A DNA stretch of 64,000 nucleotides, from NCBI GenBank assembly GCA_031253835.1, contig JAIRVP010000039.1:140270-204269 (forward strand), in the 5' to 3' direction. The position numbers and the translations under genes are program-made. The notes beneath the pieces are model-generated. The model ran no database searches. It worked only from the letters and a program-made list of their open reading frames with translations, and was not told the origin of the DNA. This DNA comes from Burkholderia sp. (GTDB lineage: Bacteria; Pseudomonadota; Gammaproteobacteria; Burkholderiales; Burkholderiaceae). Shown here piece after piece: positions 45,029 to 52,997 of the stretch (its first letter is position 1; every line of letters starts with the position of its first letter).

Positions 45029-45043
45029 GTCAAATCGATTGAC
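45029..45043. promoter_or_regulatory. LysR-type dyad upstream of the pirin gene
   Basis: GTCAA-ATCGA-TTGAC, five-base arms, in the AT-rich gap between divergent lysR and pirin genes. It fits the length of a LysR recognition site. TAAGAT follows at 45045-45050 as a possible -10 for the pirin gene. Confidence 0.5.
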
Positions 45044-45108
45044 CTAAGATTCATCTCAACGAACGGCCGGGCCCACTTCCGAGGTCCGGCGACTTCAAGG
45101 AAAAAATC

Positions 45109-45834
<726 letters not shown>

Positions 45835-45851
45835 CGCCCGTTCGGGAAACC

Positions 45852-45878
45852 GGGCCCCGCTGAACGCGGGGCCCTTTT
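45852..45878 (+). terminator. Rho-independent terminator after the pirin gene
   Basis: GGGCCCCGC (45852-45860), five-base loop, GCGGGGCCC (45866-45874), then TTTT. The stem is perfect and very GC-rich. It lies between pirin and wrbA, so transcription of wrbA may be by read-through or its own promoter. Confidence 0.9.
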
Positions 45879-45895
45879 AATCGGAGATTCGCAAC

Positions 45896-46498
45896 ATGGC
45901 CAAGGTTCTGGTTCTTTACTACTCGTCCTACGGGCACGTCGAAACGATGGCGCAGCACATCGCGGAAGGCGCGCAATCGGTGCCCGGCGTCGAGGTCACG
46001 CTCAAGCGCGTGCCGGAAACGATCCCCGTCGACCAGGCCCGCGCGATCGGCGTGAAGGTCGACCAGGCCGCGCCGGTCGCCACGGTGGACGAACTCGCCG
46101 ACTACGATGCGATCATCTTCGGTACGCCGACCCGCTTCGGCAACATGGCCGGCCAGATGCGCACGTTCCTCGACCAGACCGGCGGCCTGTGGATGAAGGG
46201 TTCGCTCGTCGGCAAGATCGGCAGCGTGTTCGCGTCGACCGGCACGCAGCACGGCGGCCAGGAAACGACGATCACGTCGTTCCACACGACGCTGCTGCAC
46301 CACGGGATGGTGATCGTGGGCGTGCCGTATGCGTGCAGCGGGCTCGTCAACATGAGCGAGATCACCGGCGGCACGCCGTACGGCGCGACGACGCTCGCGG
46401 GCGCGGACGGCAGCCGCCAGCCGAGCGCGAACGAGCTCGACATCGCGCGCTACCAGGGCAAGCACGTCGCGGAAATCGCGAGCAAGCTCGCGTCGTAA
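45896..46498 (+). CDS. wrbA: NAD(P)H:quinone oxidoreductase WrbA
   Basis: A 200-residue flavodoxin-like protein. The FMN phosphate loop is [12 protein letters not shown] (residues 8-19), followed by [24 protein letters not shown] and the [23 protein letters not shown] segments that define WrbA. It reduces quinones by two electrons and protects against redox cycling. It lies behind the pirin gene, on the same strand, in the LysR-controlled group. Confidence 0.95.
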   Translation: MAKVLVLYYSSYGHVETMAQHIAEGAQSVPGVEVTLKRVPETIPVDQARAIGVKVDQAAPVATVDELADYDAIIFGTPTRFGNMAGQMRTFLDQTGGLWMKGSLVGKIGSVFASTGTQHGGQETTITSFHTTLLHHGMVIVGVPYACSGLVNMSEITGGTPYGATTLAGADGSRQPSANELDIARYQGKHVAEIASKLAS

Positions 46499-46534
46499 CG
46501 CGGCGGCCTCGCGCCCCCGCTTTCCCGCACACGC

Positions 46535-46567
46535 ACGAACGGCGCCGGTTCAACCGGCGCCGTTCGT
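46535..46567. terminator. Bidirectional hairpin between wrbA and the convergent small gene
   Basis: ACGAACGGCGCCGG (46535-46548), TTCAA loop, CCGGCGCCGTTCGT (46554-46567), perfect 14-base arms. It separates convergent genes and has no long T-run on either side, but stability is high. Confidence 0.75.
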
Positions 46568-46588
46568 CCTGTGCAAGGCTTTCAGCCG

Positions 46589-46894
46589 TTACTGGCCCGA
46601 AGCCGGTGCGGCCGGCGCCGCCTTCGTCGCGGGCGCCTTCTGCACGGCGTTCTGCGGATAGTTGCTCTGGTCGTTGGTCAACCGGTAGCCGCTGCCGGTG
46701 CCGATCGCCTTCAGGTCCGACGCGTGCCGCGCGCGGGCTGCCTTGCGCGCCGCTTTCTTCTGCGCCTTGTCGAGCTGCTTCTGCGTCGGCGCGGACGCCG
46801 GATCCTGCGCGTATGCCGCCGGCACGGCGGTCAACAACAGACCGAACGACGCCGTTACTGCTACTGCCACCGAAACCACGCGAGACTGCTTCAT
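46589..46894 (-). CDS. Small exported protein, DUF4148-like
   Basis: A 101-residue protein. A signal peptide ends AAYAQ. The mature part is rich in Lys, Ala and Arg (KQLDKAQKKAARKAARARHASDLKAIGTGSGY) and ends in an Ala/Pro-rich tail. It resembles the short DUF4148-type periplasmic proteins that are common in Burkholderia. Function unknown. The ATG at 46894 gives a normal signal peptide and follows an AGGAGATC ribosome-binding site. Confidence 0.6.
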   Translation of the reverse strand: MKQSRVVSVAVAVTASFGLLLTAVPAAYAQDPASAPTQKQLDKAQKKAARKAARARHASDLKAIGTGSGYRLTNDQSNYPQNAVQKAPATKAAPAAPASGQ

Positions 46895-47124
46895 GGCCGG
46901 ATCTCCTTGTCGATTGTTGATTGTGGGTCGGACACCTGCGCGCACGCGACGGCTTGCGACAACGGCGCCGATGCAACGTTAGCCGATCACTGCGCAAATG
47001 TCCGTGTGCGTTCCTGAATTCTCCTGATAACGGCCACGATACATGCGCGCCGTGTACGCCGTCTTTTCGGCAAATCGTCCGCGCCATCAGGGAAACCGAT
47101 ACCCCCGCGCCGGCCGGCGCCCGC

Positions 47125-47859
47125 TCAGATCCAGCGCGACAGCATCGGCAGCAGGACCGGCACGACGAATGCGGTCAGCACGCCGTTCAGCCCCATCCCG
47201 AGCCCCGCGAACGCGCCGGCCTCCTCGCTGACCTGGAACGCGCGCGCGGTGCCGATCCCGTGCGACGCGACGCCGAGCGCGAAGCCGCGCACGGCCGGCT
47301 CGTCGACCCGCAGCAGATTGAGGATCCCGCGCGCGCACACCGCGCCGAAGATCCCGGTCGAGATCACGAGCACGGCCGTGAGCGACGGAATGCCGCCGAT
47401 CTCGGCGGCCACCGCCATCGCGATCGGCGTCGTCGCCGATTTCGGCGCGAGCGACGCGATCGTCTGGTGCGACGCACCAAACAGCGCGGCGATGCCGACC
47501 GCCGACACGATCGCGGTCAGCGAACCCGCGAGCAGGCCGACGAGCAGCGGCAGCGCGGTGCGCCGCAGCTTCGACCACTGGCGATACAGCGGCAGCGCGA
47601 GCGCGACGGTCGCGGGGCCGAGCAGGAAGTGGACGAACTGCGCGCCTTCGAAATACGTCGGATACGGCGTATGCGTGATCGTCAGCAGACCGACGATCAG
47701 CGCGACCGCGATCAGCACCGGATTCGCGAGCGGGTTGAAACGCGCCCGTGCATAGACGGCCTGCGCGAACAGATACGCGACCAGCGTGATGGTCAGGCCG
47801 AGCAGCGGGCTCGCGGCGAGATAGACCCAGATCGCGCCGAGTTTCGGGAAGGCCGTCAT
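47125..47859 (-). CDS. lrgB: LrgB-like membrane protein (CidB/LrgB family)
   Basis: A 244-residue inner-membrane protein with about seven hydrophobic segments and the family signatures PKSATTPIAMAVAAEIGG and VASHGIGTARAF. LrgAB act in control of murein hydrolase release and pyruvate transport in Gram-positives; in Gram-negatives the pair may export or import small acids. The ATG at 47859 overlaps the lrgA stop (ATGA), the usual arrangement. Confidence 0.9.
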   Translation of the reverse strand: MTAFPKLGAIWVYLAASPLLGLTITLVAYLFAQAVYARARFNPLANPVLIAVALIVGLLTITHTPYPTYFEGAQFVHFLLGPATVALALPLYRQWSKLRRTALPLLVGLLAGSLTAIVSAVGIAALFGASHQTIASLAPKSATTPIAMAVAAEIGGIPSLTAVLVISTGIFGAVCARGILNLLRVDEPAVRGFALGVASHGIGTARAFQVSEEAGAFAGLGMGLNGVLTAFVVPVLLPMLSRWI

Positions 47860-48227
47860 TGCGCGCCCTCCGCGGTGCCGCCCGCGCGGCGCTGGCGCCG
47901 CAGCAGCGCGCGCGTGACGAGCGCCGTCACCGCGATCGCGAGCGTGGTGCTGACGGCCAGCGCGACGACGACCGCGACCGCATCGCCGCGCACGCGGTCG
48001 GCCGACACCATGATGCCGACGCCGGCCGGCACGAACAGCAGCGACAGGTGACGCAGCAGTTCGAGCGCGGTCGGCTCGATCGCATCGGCCACCTGCGGGC
48101 GCAGCATCACGAAGCCGAACAGCAGCAGCATGCCGATCACGGGGCCCGGCACCGGTAGGCCGAACAGATAGGACACGCCTTCCCCGAGACACTGGAAGGT
48201 CAGCAAGACCGCGAACGCCTGCAACAT
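47856..48227 (-). CDS. lrgA: LrgA-like holin-type membrane protein
   Basis: A 123-residue protein with four hydrophobic segments, including the family's LPVPGPVIGMLLLF and LLFVPAGVGIMV. It pairs with LrgB in a holin/antiholin-like system. The C-terminal tail is short and Arg-rich. GGAG upstream of the ATG at 48227. No divergent LysR/LytTR regulator is seen nearby. Confidence 0.88.
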   Translation of the reverse strand: MLQAFAVLLTFQCLGEGVSYLFGLPVPGPVIGMLLLFGFVMLRPQVADAIEPTALELLRHLSLLFVPAGVGIMVSADRVRGDAVAVVVALAVSTTLAIAVTALVTRALLRRQRRAGGTAEGAQ

Positions 48228-48528
48228 GAACCGCTTCTCCCGAACGTGGCCGCGCGACCGTACAGCCGCGCGACCGATGAGCCGGCGGCTGGCGACGCCG
48301 GCGTGGACCTACGCGCGATCGTACCAACAATGCCCGCGGCGCGGACCGTCGCGGTCGCCCCTGCCCGCCCGCAGCCACTATCATCATGCACTTCCGGATG
48401 CCGGCGGGCCGGCGCGCGGGTTCGAACGCGAATGCGTGCGGCCGTCCCCGTAGCCCGCGCCCGCATGCAAAAACGGCGGGCATGGGCCCGCCGTCCTGTC
48501 GTTCACGTTCGAACGACCGCCGATCGCG
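48228..48528. other. 301-base gap upstream of lrgA
   Basis: No gene is seen. It holds the esterase terminator at 48469-48494 and presumably the lrgA promoter on the minus strand near 48240-48350, although no clear -35/-10 pair stands out. Confidence 0.4.
48469..48494 (-). terminator. Terminator for the esterase-ohr operon
   Basis: Minus strand: ACGGCGGGC, four-base loop, GCCCGCCGT, then TTTT(T). Perfect nine-base stem, positioned 35 bases downstream of the esterase stop. Confidence 0.85.
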
Positions 48529-49563
48529 TTACTTCAACCGCGTCGCGATCTCATTCGCCATCGCCTTCGTCGCGGCCTTCGTCGGCGCATCGTCGGCCAG
48601 CGCGTTCAGCAGCCCGAAATCATGGATCGTGCCGTCGTAGCGCGTGGTCGTCGCGTCCACGCCGGCCGCGTCGAGCTTGCGGCCATACGCTTCGCCTTCG
48701 TCACGCAGCACGTCGAACTGCGCGACCTGGATCAGCGCGGGCGGCAGGCCCTTCAACTGCGCGAGGCTCGCGCGCAGCGGCGACGCATAGATCTCGTTGC
48801 GCTGCGCTTCGTTCTTCGTATAGGCGTCCCAGAACCACTTCATCATCGGCCGCGTCAGGAAGTGGCCCTGCTGATACGCGTTGTACGAACCCGTGTTGAA
48901 GTTGTGGTCCGTGACCGGCCACATCAGGCCCTGGAAGCGGATCGCGGGGCCGCCCTTGTCCTTCGCCATCAAAGCCACGACGGCCGACATGTTCCCGCCG
49001 ACGCTGTTGCCGACCACCGCGAGACGACTGCCGTCGACACCGATCTCGGCGCCATGTGCGGCCACCCACTTCGTCGCCGCATAGGCCTGGTTGATCGCGA
49101 CCGGGTAATGCGCTTCCGGCGACGGCGTGTAGTTCACGAACACCGCGACGGCGCCGGACTGCACGACGAGATCGCGCACGAGACGCTCGTGCGTCGGGAA
49201 GTCGCCGAGCACCCAGCCGCCGCCGTGGATGAACACGAACACCGGCAGCGTGCCCGTCGCCCCTTGCGGGCGGACGATCGTGACGGGCACCGACAGGCCG
49301 TCCTGCTCGATCGTGCGGTTCGACACGTCGATGCCGGACAGATCGACCTTCGCGCCGTTCTGCGCGTCGACCAGCACCTGGCGCGCCTTCGCGGGGCTCA
49401 GCGTTTCGAGGCCCGGGCCCTTCTGGCCGTTCAGCACGGCGAGGAACGCGCTCGTCTTCGCATCGGGACGGACGGCGTCGCCACCGGCCGCGAAGGCGGC
49501 AGGTGCGGTGGACAGCGCGGCTGCAACGGCGGCGGCGATCAGCAGCGGCTTGACGATCTTCAT
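48529..49563 (-). CDS. Exported alpha/beta-hydrolase of the hormone-sensitive-lipase family
   Basis: A 344-residue esterase. A signal peptide ends APAAFAAG. The oxyanion motif is HGGGWVLG (near residue 117) and the nucleophile Ser sits in GNSVGGN. Asp and His follow in VLRDEGEAYG and DGTIHDFGL. It hydrolyses short acyl esters; the natural substrate is unknown. AAGGAA precedes the ATG at 49563; a TTG at 49584 is a weaker alternative. It is downstream of ohr on the same strand and shares its operators, so it may be peroxide or ester-stress related. Confidence 0.87.
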   Translation of the reverse strand: MKIVKPLLIAAAVAAALSTAPAAFAAGGDAVRPDAKTSAFLAVLNGQKGPGLETLSPAKARQVLVDAQNGAKVDLSGIDVSNRTIEQDGLSVPVTIVRPQGATGTLPVFVFIHGGGWVLGDFPTHERLVRDLVVQSGAVAVFVNYTPSPEAHYPVAINQAYAATKWVAAHGAEIGVDGSRLAVVGNSVGGNMSAVVALMAKDKGGPAIRFQGLMWPVTDHNFNTGSYNAYQQGHFLTRPMMKWFWDAYTKNEAQRNEIYASPLRASLAQLKGLPPALIQVAQFDVLRDEGEAYGRKLDAAGVDATTTRYDGTIHDFGLLNALADDAPTKAATKAMANEIATRLK

Positions 49564-49620
49564 GATGGTGTTCCTTGGTTTCAACGGATAAATGACGATG
49601 ATGATTCGCAGTGCGATCTA

Positions 49621-50046
49621 TCAGGCAAGCGTGAGCGTGACGTCGATGTTGCCGCGCGTCGCATTCGAGTACGGGCACACGAGGTGCGCGCGGTCGATCA
49701 GCGTTTGCGCGGTGTCGCGATCGAGGCCCGGCAGCGCGATCTTCAGTTCGACTTCGATGCCGAAGCCGTTCGGGATCGCACCGATGCCGACGCTGCCTTC
49801 GATGGATGCGTCCGCGGGCATCGCGATCTTGTCGCGGGCCGCGACGAACTTCATCGCGCCGATGAAGCACGCGCTGTAGCCGGCGGCGAACAGTTGCTCG
49901 GGGTTCGCGCCTGCACCGCCCGCGCCGCCGAGTTCGCGCGGTGTGGTCAGCTTCAGGTCGAGGCCGCTTTCGGGCACCGTCGCACGGCCGTCACGGCCAC
50001 CGGTGGCTTTTGCATGGGCGCGGTACAGCACTTTTTCGATCGACAT
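49621..50046 (-). CDS. ohr: Organic hydroperoxide resistance protein (Ohr/OsmC family)
   Basis: A 141-residue protein. The two active cysteines lie in [10 protein letters not shown] and [11 protein letters not shown], with the Arg/Glu context of Ohr ([21 protein letters not shown]). It reduces organic hydroperoxides with lipoyl electrons. An AAAAGGAG ribosome-binding site supports the ATG at 50046. Two TATCTAC palindromes lie upstream. In most bacteria ohr is run by MarR-type OhrR; here a TetR neighbours it, which is unusual. Confidence 0.93.
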   Translation of the reverse strand: MSIEKVLYRAHAKATGGRDGRATVPESGLDLKLTTPRELGGAGGAGANPEQLFAAGYSACFIGAMKFVAARDKIAMPADASIEGSVGIGAIPNGFGIEVELKIALPGLDRDTAQTLIDRAHLVCPYSNATRGNIDVTLTLA

Positions 50047-50133
50047 GACAGACTCCTTTTCAACCAATGAATGAAACAGCCTTCTAACCGGGGACCGTGT
50101 GCCGGCGGCCTTGCCGCCCGCATCGCGTTTATT

Positions 50134-50149
50134 TATCTACTCGTAGATA
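50134..50149. promoter_or_regulatory. TetR operator copy 1 (upstream of ohr)
   Basis: TATCTAC-TC-GTAGATA, perfect seven-base arms, 88 bases upstream of the ohr ATG. Matches the copy at 50849. Confidence 0.75.
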
Positions 50150-50198
50150 GATAACCATCCCCAAAAAATGCAGAGGGTCGCCCCATCTGCGCCAATCA

Positions 50199-50218
50199 TC
50201 TATCTACCAAACGATAGA
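50199..50218. promoter_or_regulatory. TetR operator copy 2 (upstream of ohr, weaker)
   Basis: TCTATC-TACCAAAC-GATAGA, six-base arms. It shares the TATCTAC core with the other two copies, but its spacer differs. Confidence 0.5.
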
Positions 50219-50232
50219 CAACAAGATCCAAT

Positions 50233-50259
50233 AAAAAGGCAGCGAACCGCCTTGCTGCC
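50233..50259 (-). terminator. Terminator after tetR
   Basis: Minus strand: GGCAGC, ten-base loop, GCTGCC, then TTTTTATT. It stands 12 bases after the tetR stop, so the regulator is transcribed separately from ohr. Confidence 0.8.
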
Positions 50260-50270
50260 TGCGCCGTCCG

Positions 50271-50837
50271 TCAGGACCGCGTTTTCCAGACGGCCTCGAC
50301 ATCCTCGAGACGCGCCCGCGTGTGAAACAGCCGGCTGGCCAGCACGCTGCCCTGGAACGCGGCGTACAACGTACGCGCCGCCGTGTCGGGCTCGCCGCTG
50401 AACTGCAACGAGCCTTCCCGCGCGCCCTGCGCCAGCAGTTCCGCCAGCCAGCGCTCGTTGGCCATGAAGAACGCCTGCACGGCGTGCCGCACATTCTCCG
50501 GCAGCGTTTCGATGTCGGATGCGAGCATCCCGCACAGGCAGATCAGGTTGCCGTCACCCAACGTCCGGCCGAACATCTTCGTGTACAGGCTCAGCTTCAC
50601 GTCGGCCGGCAATGCCGGATCGATCGCCCGCATGGCCGAGAGGACTTCGCCGCTGTACACCGCCACCGCTTCCAGCACGAGGTCGTCCTTCGACGGGAAG
50701 TAGTAGTGGATGCTCGACGTCTTCACGCCCACCAGGTCCGACAGGTCTCGATAGCTGAAGCCGTTGTAACCGCGCAGCATCATCAGCGTGATCGCGTGAT
50801 CGAGAATCTGTTCGCGGACGGTCGGTTTCGTTTCCAT
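50271..50837 (-). CDS. TetR/AcrR-family transcriptional regulator
   Basis: A 188-residue repressor. The helix-turn-helix is YNGFSYRDLSDLVGVKTSSIHYYFPSKDDL at residues about 24-53. The C-terminal domain includes LICLCGMLASD with two Cys, possible redox sensors. It lies upstream of ohr and the esterase on the same strand, and three copies of a TATCTAC palindrome flank it (50134, 50199, 50849), so it likely represses ohr-esterase and itself. The cysteine pair fits control by hydroperoxide or electrophile. Confidence 0.88.
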   Translation of the reverse strand: METKPTVREQILDHAITLMMLRGYNGFSYRDLSDLVGVKTSSIHYYFPSKDDLVLEAVAVYSGEVLSAMRAIDPALPADVKLSLYTKMFGRTLGDGNLICLCGMLASDIETLPENVRHAVQAFFMANERWLAELLAQGAREGSLQFSGEPDTAARTLYAAFQGSVLASRLFHTRARLEDVEAVWKTRS

Positions 50838-50848
50838 GGATCGAACTT

Positions 50849-50864
50849 TATCTACTCATAGATA
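50849..50864. promoter_or_regulatory. TetR operator copy 3 (upstream of tetR)
   Basis: TATCTA-CTCA-TAGATA, six-base arms, 12 bases upstream of the tetR ATG. It is almost identical to the site upstream of ohr (TATCTACTCNTAGATA in both), which is strong evidence for autoregulation. Confidence 0.75.
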
Positions 50865-50903
50865 GATAGTCAAGGACTTTTTTGGGCGTGATGCGATGGC
50901 GTG

Positions 50904-51098
50904 TCACCTGAAGCGTTCGCGCCGCCACAGCACGGCCTGCGCCAGCAGCCAGTCCCGAAAGGCCGCGAGCTTCGTCATCCCCGCGCACTCGGGGCGATGG
51001 ACGACGCAGTAAGCGAGCGGCGAGGCAGAACCGATCGTCGGAAACAGCCGCACGCGCAATTGCCGGCTACGGCGACCGACGCGCAGTCGCGGTCAATC
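50904..51098 (-). pseudogene. Remnant of a LysR-family regulator (C-terminal tail only)
   Basis: Minus-strand frame without a start. The visible tail reads RVRLFPTIGSASPLAYCVVH, then TKLAAFRDWLLAQAVLWRRERFR and TGA at 50904, the standard end of LysR effector domains. Upstream the frame is cut by a hairpin and the next gene (51129). About 60 codons remain from an expected 300. No DNA-binding domain is left, so it cannot work as a regulator. Confidence 0.75.
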
Positions 51099-51124
51099 GG
51101 GGGCCGGCCCGACGCCGGTCCCCC
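51099..51124. terminator. Hairpin after the tetR at 51129
   Basis: GGGGGCCGGC (51099-51108), five-base loop, GCCGG-T-CCCCC (51114-51124) with one bulge. It lies at the junction of the LysR remnant and the tetR stop, so it may act as the tetR terminator. No T-run. Confidence 0.55.
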
Positions 51125-51128
51125 ACCC

Positions 51129-51725
51129 TCACTGCGGCCGCAACATCCGCTGAATGATCGTCCGCAGCATCGCGCGATGCGCGCGCGGCTTGAATCCCGG
51201 CTCGAACACGACGCGACAGACCGCCCCTTCCGCCAGCGCGAGCACCCACGTCGCGACGAGATCCGGCTTCAGGCTTCCGTCGATCGTCCCCTCAGCGATC
51301 CCGCGCTTGATCAGCGCGGCCATCCGCCCCTTCACCTGAGACTCGTTCGCGGCGAACAGCGCGGCCACGTCCGGATTGCGCGTCGCCTCGGCCGCGGTCT
51401 CGATGCTGATGCGCGCATAGACGGGATCGCTCGACAGTTCCATCAACGCCAGCGCGATCTCCTCGATCGCGGCCAGCGCATCGTCGGCATCCGCATGCCG
51501 CGCGAACAATTCGGCCGTCTCGCGCTGGTCGTCCTGCGCGATCGCCTCGATGATCGCCGCCTTCGTCGGGAAATAGTGAAACAGGTTGCCGGGGCTCATC
51601 CCGGCCGCCTTGCAGATCGCGGCCGTGGACGTCGCATGGAAGCCGTCGCGCGCAAAACAGTCGATCGCGGCATCCAGGATCTGGCGCCGCTTCGCTTCCA
51701 CTCTTTCAGGATCGATCTTTCTCAA
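51129..51725 (-). CDS. TetR/AcrR-family transcriptional regulator
   Basis: A 198-residue repressor. The recognition region is FHATSTAAICKAAGMSPGNLFHYFPTKAAI at residues about 29-58, and the C-terminal region matches the BetI-like ligand domain (SLKPDLVATWVLALAEGAVCR). It is divergent from the hydrolase at 51873, and GACT-GATT-AGTC at 51765-51776 in the gap is its likely operator. It probably represses hydrolase and the ABC exporter behind it. Confidence 0.88.
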   Translation of the reverse strand: MRKIDPERVEAKRRQILDAAIDCFARDGFHATSTAAICKAAGMSPGNLFHYFPTKAAIIEAIAQDDQRETAELFARHADADDALAAIEEIALALMELSSDPVYARISIETAAEATRNPDVAALFAANESQVKGRMAALIKRGIAEGTIDGSLKPDLVATWVLALAEGAVCRVVFEPGFKPRAHRAMLRTIIQRMLRPQ

Positions 51726-51761
51726 CGGGAACTCCGTGCTCGACGATGGCTCAAATATTTA

Positions 51762-51779
51762 TTAGACTGATTAGTCGAT
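51762..51779. promoter_or_regulatory. Putative TetR operator between divergent tetR and hydrolase
   Basis: TTAGACT-GATT-AGTCGA, with a perfect GACT/AGTC core and flanks matching partly. It lies in an AT-rich stretch (51754-51790) that contrasts with the rest of the region. Confidence 0.6.
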
Positions 51780-51872
51780 CTATTATCATTGCGATGCATC
51801 GTCGGCGTCAAGGCGCCGTGCCCATGCATGGGCCGCCTTCAGCAGGCACACACATAACCAGAAAGAGGGCCA

Positions 51873-52892
51873 ATGAAACGCATCGTCATTGCCGGCATCG
51901 CGCTCGTCCTGTTCGTGCTCGTCGCGGCCGGTGCGCTCGTGCTGCGCGGCCTCGCCGACTTCGAGCTGAAAGGCGCGAACGTGTCGACGCTCACGTTCCG
52001 CGCCGGCGGCGCCGACCTCGTCGGCACGCTCGCGCTGCCGGTGCACGCGCCCGACGCGCCGATCGTGCTGCTCGTGCACGGCGACGGGCCGCGCACGCGC
52101 TTCTCCGACGACGCGATGCTGCCGCTCGTCAACAGCCTGCTCGACGCCGGCATCGGCGTGTTCGCATGGGACAAACAGGGCACCGGCCGCAGCGGCGGCG
52201 ACTGGCTCGCGCAATCGATGCAGGATCGCGCGAACGAAACGATCGCCGCGATGGCGCGCGTGCGCGCCGTCGCCGGCCCCGCGCACAAGGTCGGCCTGCT
52301 GGGCTTCTCGCAGGGCGGCTGGGTCATTCCGCGCGTGGCCAATGCGGTGCGGCCCGCGTTCTCGGTGATCGTCGGCGGCGCCGTCAGCTGGCGTCGGCAA
52401 GGCACCTACCTGACACGGCAGCAGCTCCAGGCAACGGGCCTGCAGCCGGATCGAATCGATGCGACACTGGCCGCCGCGCGACGCGAGAACGACGCGATCT
52501 TCGGTCGGGCGGACGTACCGGCCGATCCGGCCCGGCGTCCGGACATCGAGCCGCGCCGTTTCGGCTTCATCGCGCGCAACTACCGCGAAGACGCAACGCA
52601 GGCGCTCGCGACGATGCAGGGGCCCGTGCTGGCCGTGTGGGGTGCGCTGGATCGCAACGTCGATCCGGTCGGCGAAGCGAGCACCTATGCGCGTGCGTTC
52701 GCGAACCGGCCCGGCCGCCGCATCGCGGTCGTGCCCGGTGCGACGCACGGGTTGCTGCGCGCCGGCTGGTTCGACTACCAGCTCGAGTCCGACTGGCCGA
52801 CGTGGAAGACGTGGCTGTACATGGCGCTCGGGCGCCATGCGTATGCACCGGGTACGCTCGGCCCGATCGAGGCGTGGATCCGCTCGCAGTGA
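51873..52892 (+). CDS. Alpha/beta-hydrolase with N-terminal membrane anchor
   Basis: A 339-residue protein. One hydrophobic segment at residues 3-26 anchors it to the membrane or works as a signal. LLVHGDGPRTR is the oxyanion region, GLLGFSQGGWV holds the nucleophile Ser, VWGALDRNVDP the acid and VPGATHGLL the His. Resembles dienelactone-hydrolase-like and peptidase-like exported hydrolases. Upstream is the divergent TetR and downstream, 105 bases away, an ABC exporter. Substrate unknown. Confidence 0.85.
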   Translation: MKRIVIAGIALVLFVLVAAGALVLRGLADFELKGANVSTLTFRAGGADLVGTLALPVHAPDAPIVLLVHGDGPRTRFSDDAMLPLVNSLLDAGIGVFAWDKQGTGRSGGDWLAQSMQDRANETIAAMARVRAVAGPAHKVGLLGFSQGGWVIPRVANAVRPAFSVIVGGAVSWRRQGTYLTRQQLQATGLQPDRIDATLAAARRENDAIFGRADVPADPARRPDIEPRRFGFIARNYREDATQALATMQGPVLAVWGALDRNVDPVGEASTYARAFANRPGRRIAVVPGATHGLLRAGWFDYQLESDWPTWKTWLYMALGRHAYAPGTLGPIEAWIRSQ

Positions 52893-52997
52893 ACGCGTGT
52901 GCAACCCGGCGCCGCCTCGGCGAGCGCCGCGCATGAAACAGGCATCAGGCAATACCGGCCGCGCCGACCTGCGCAGCCGCACCAAGGAGAAGTCTCA

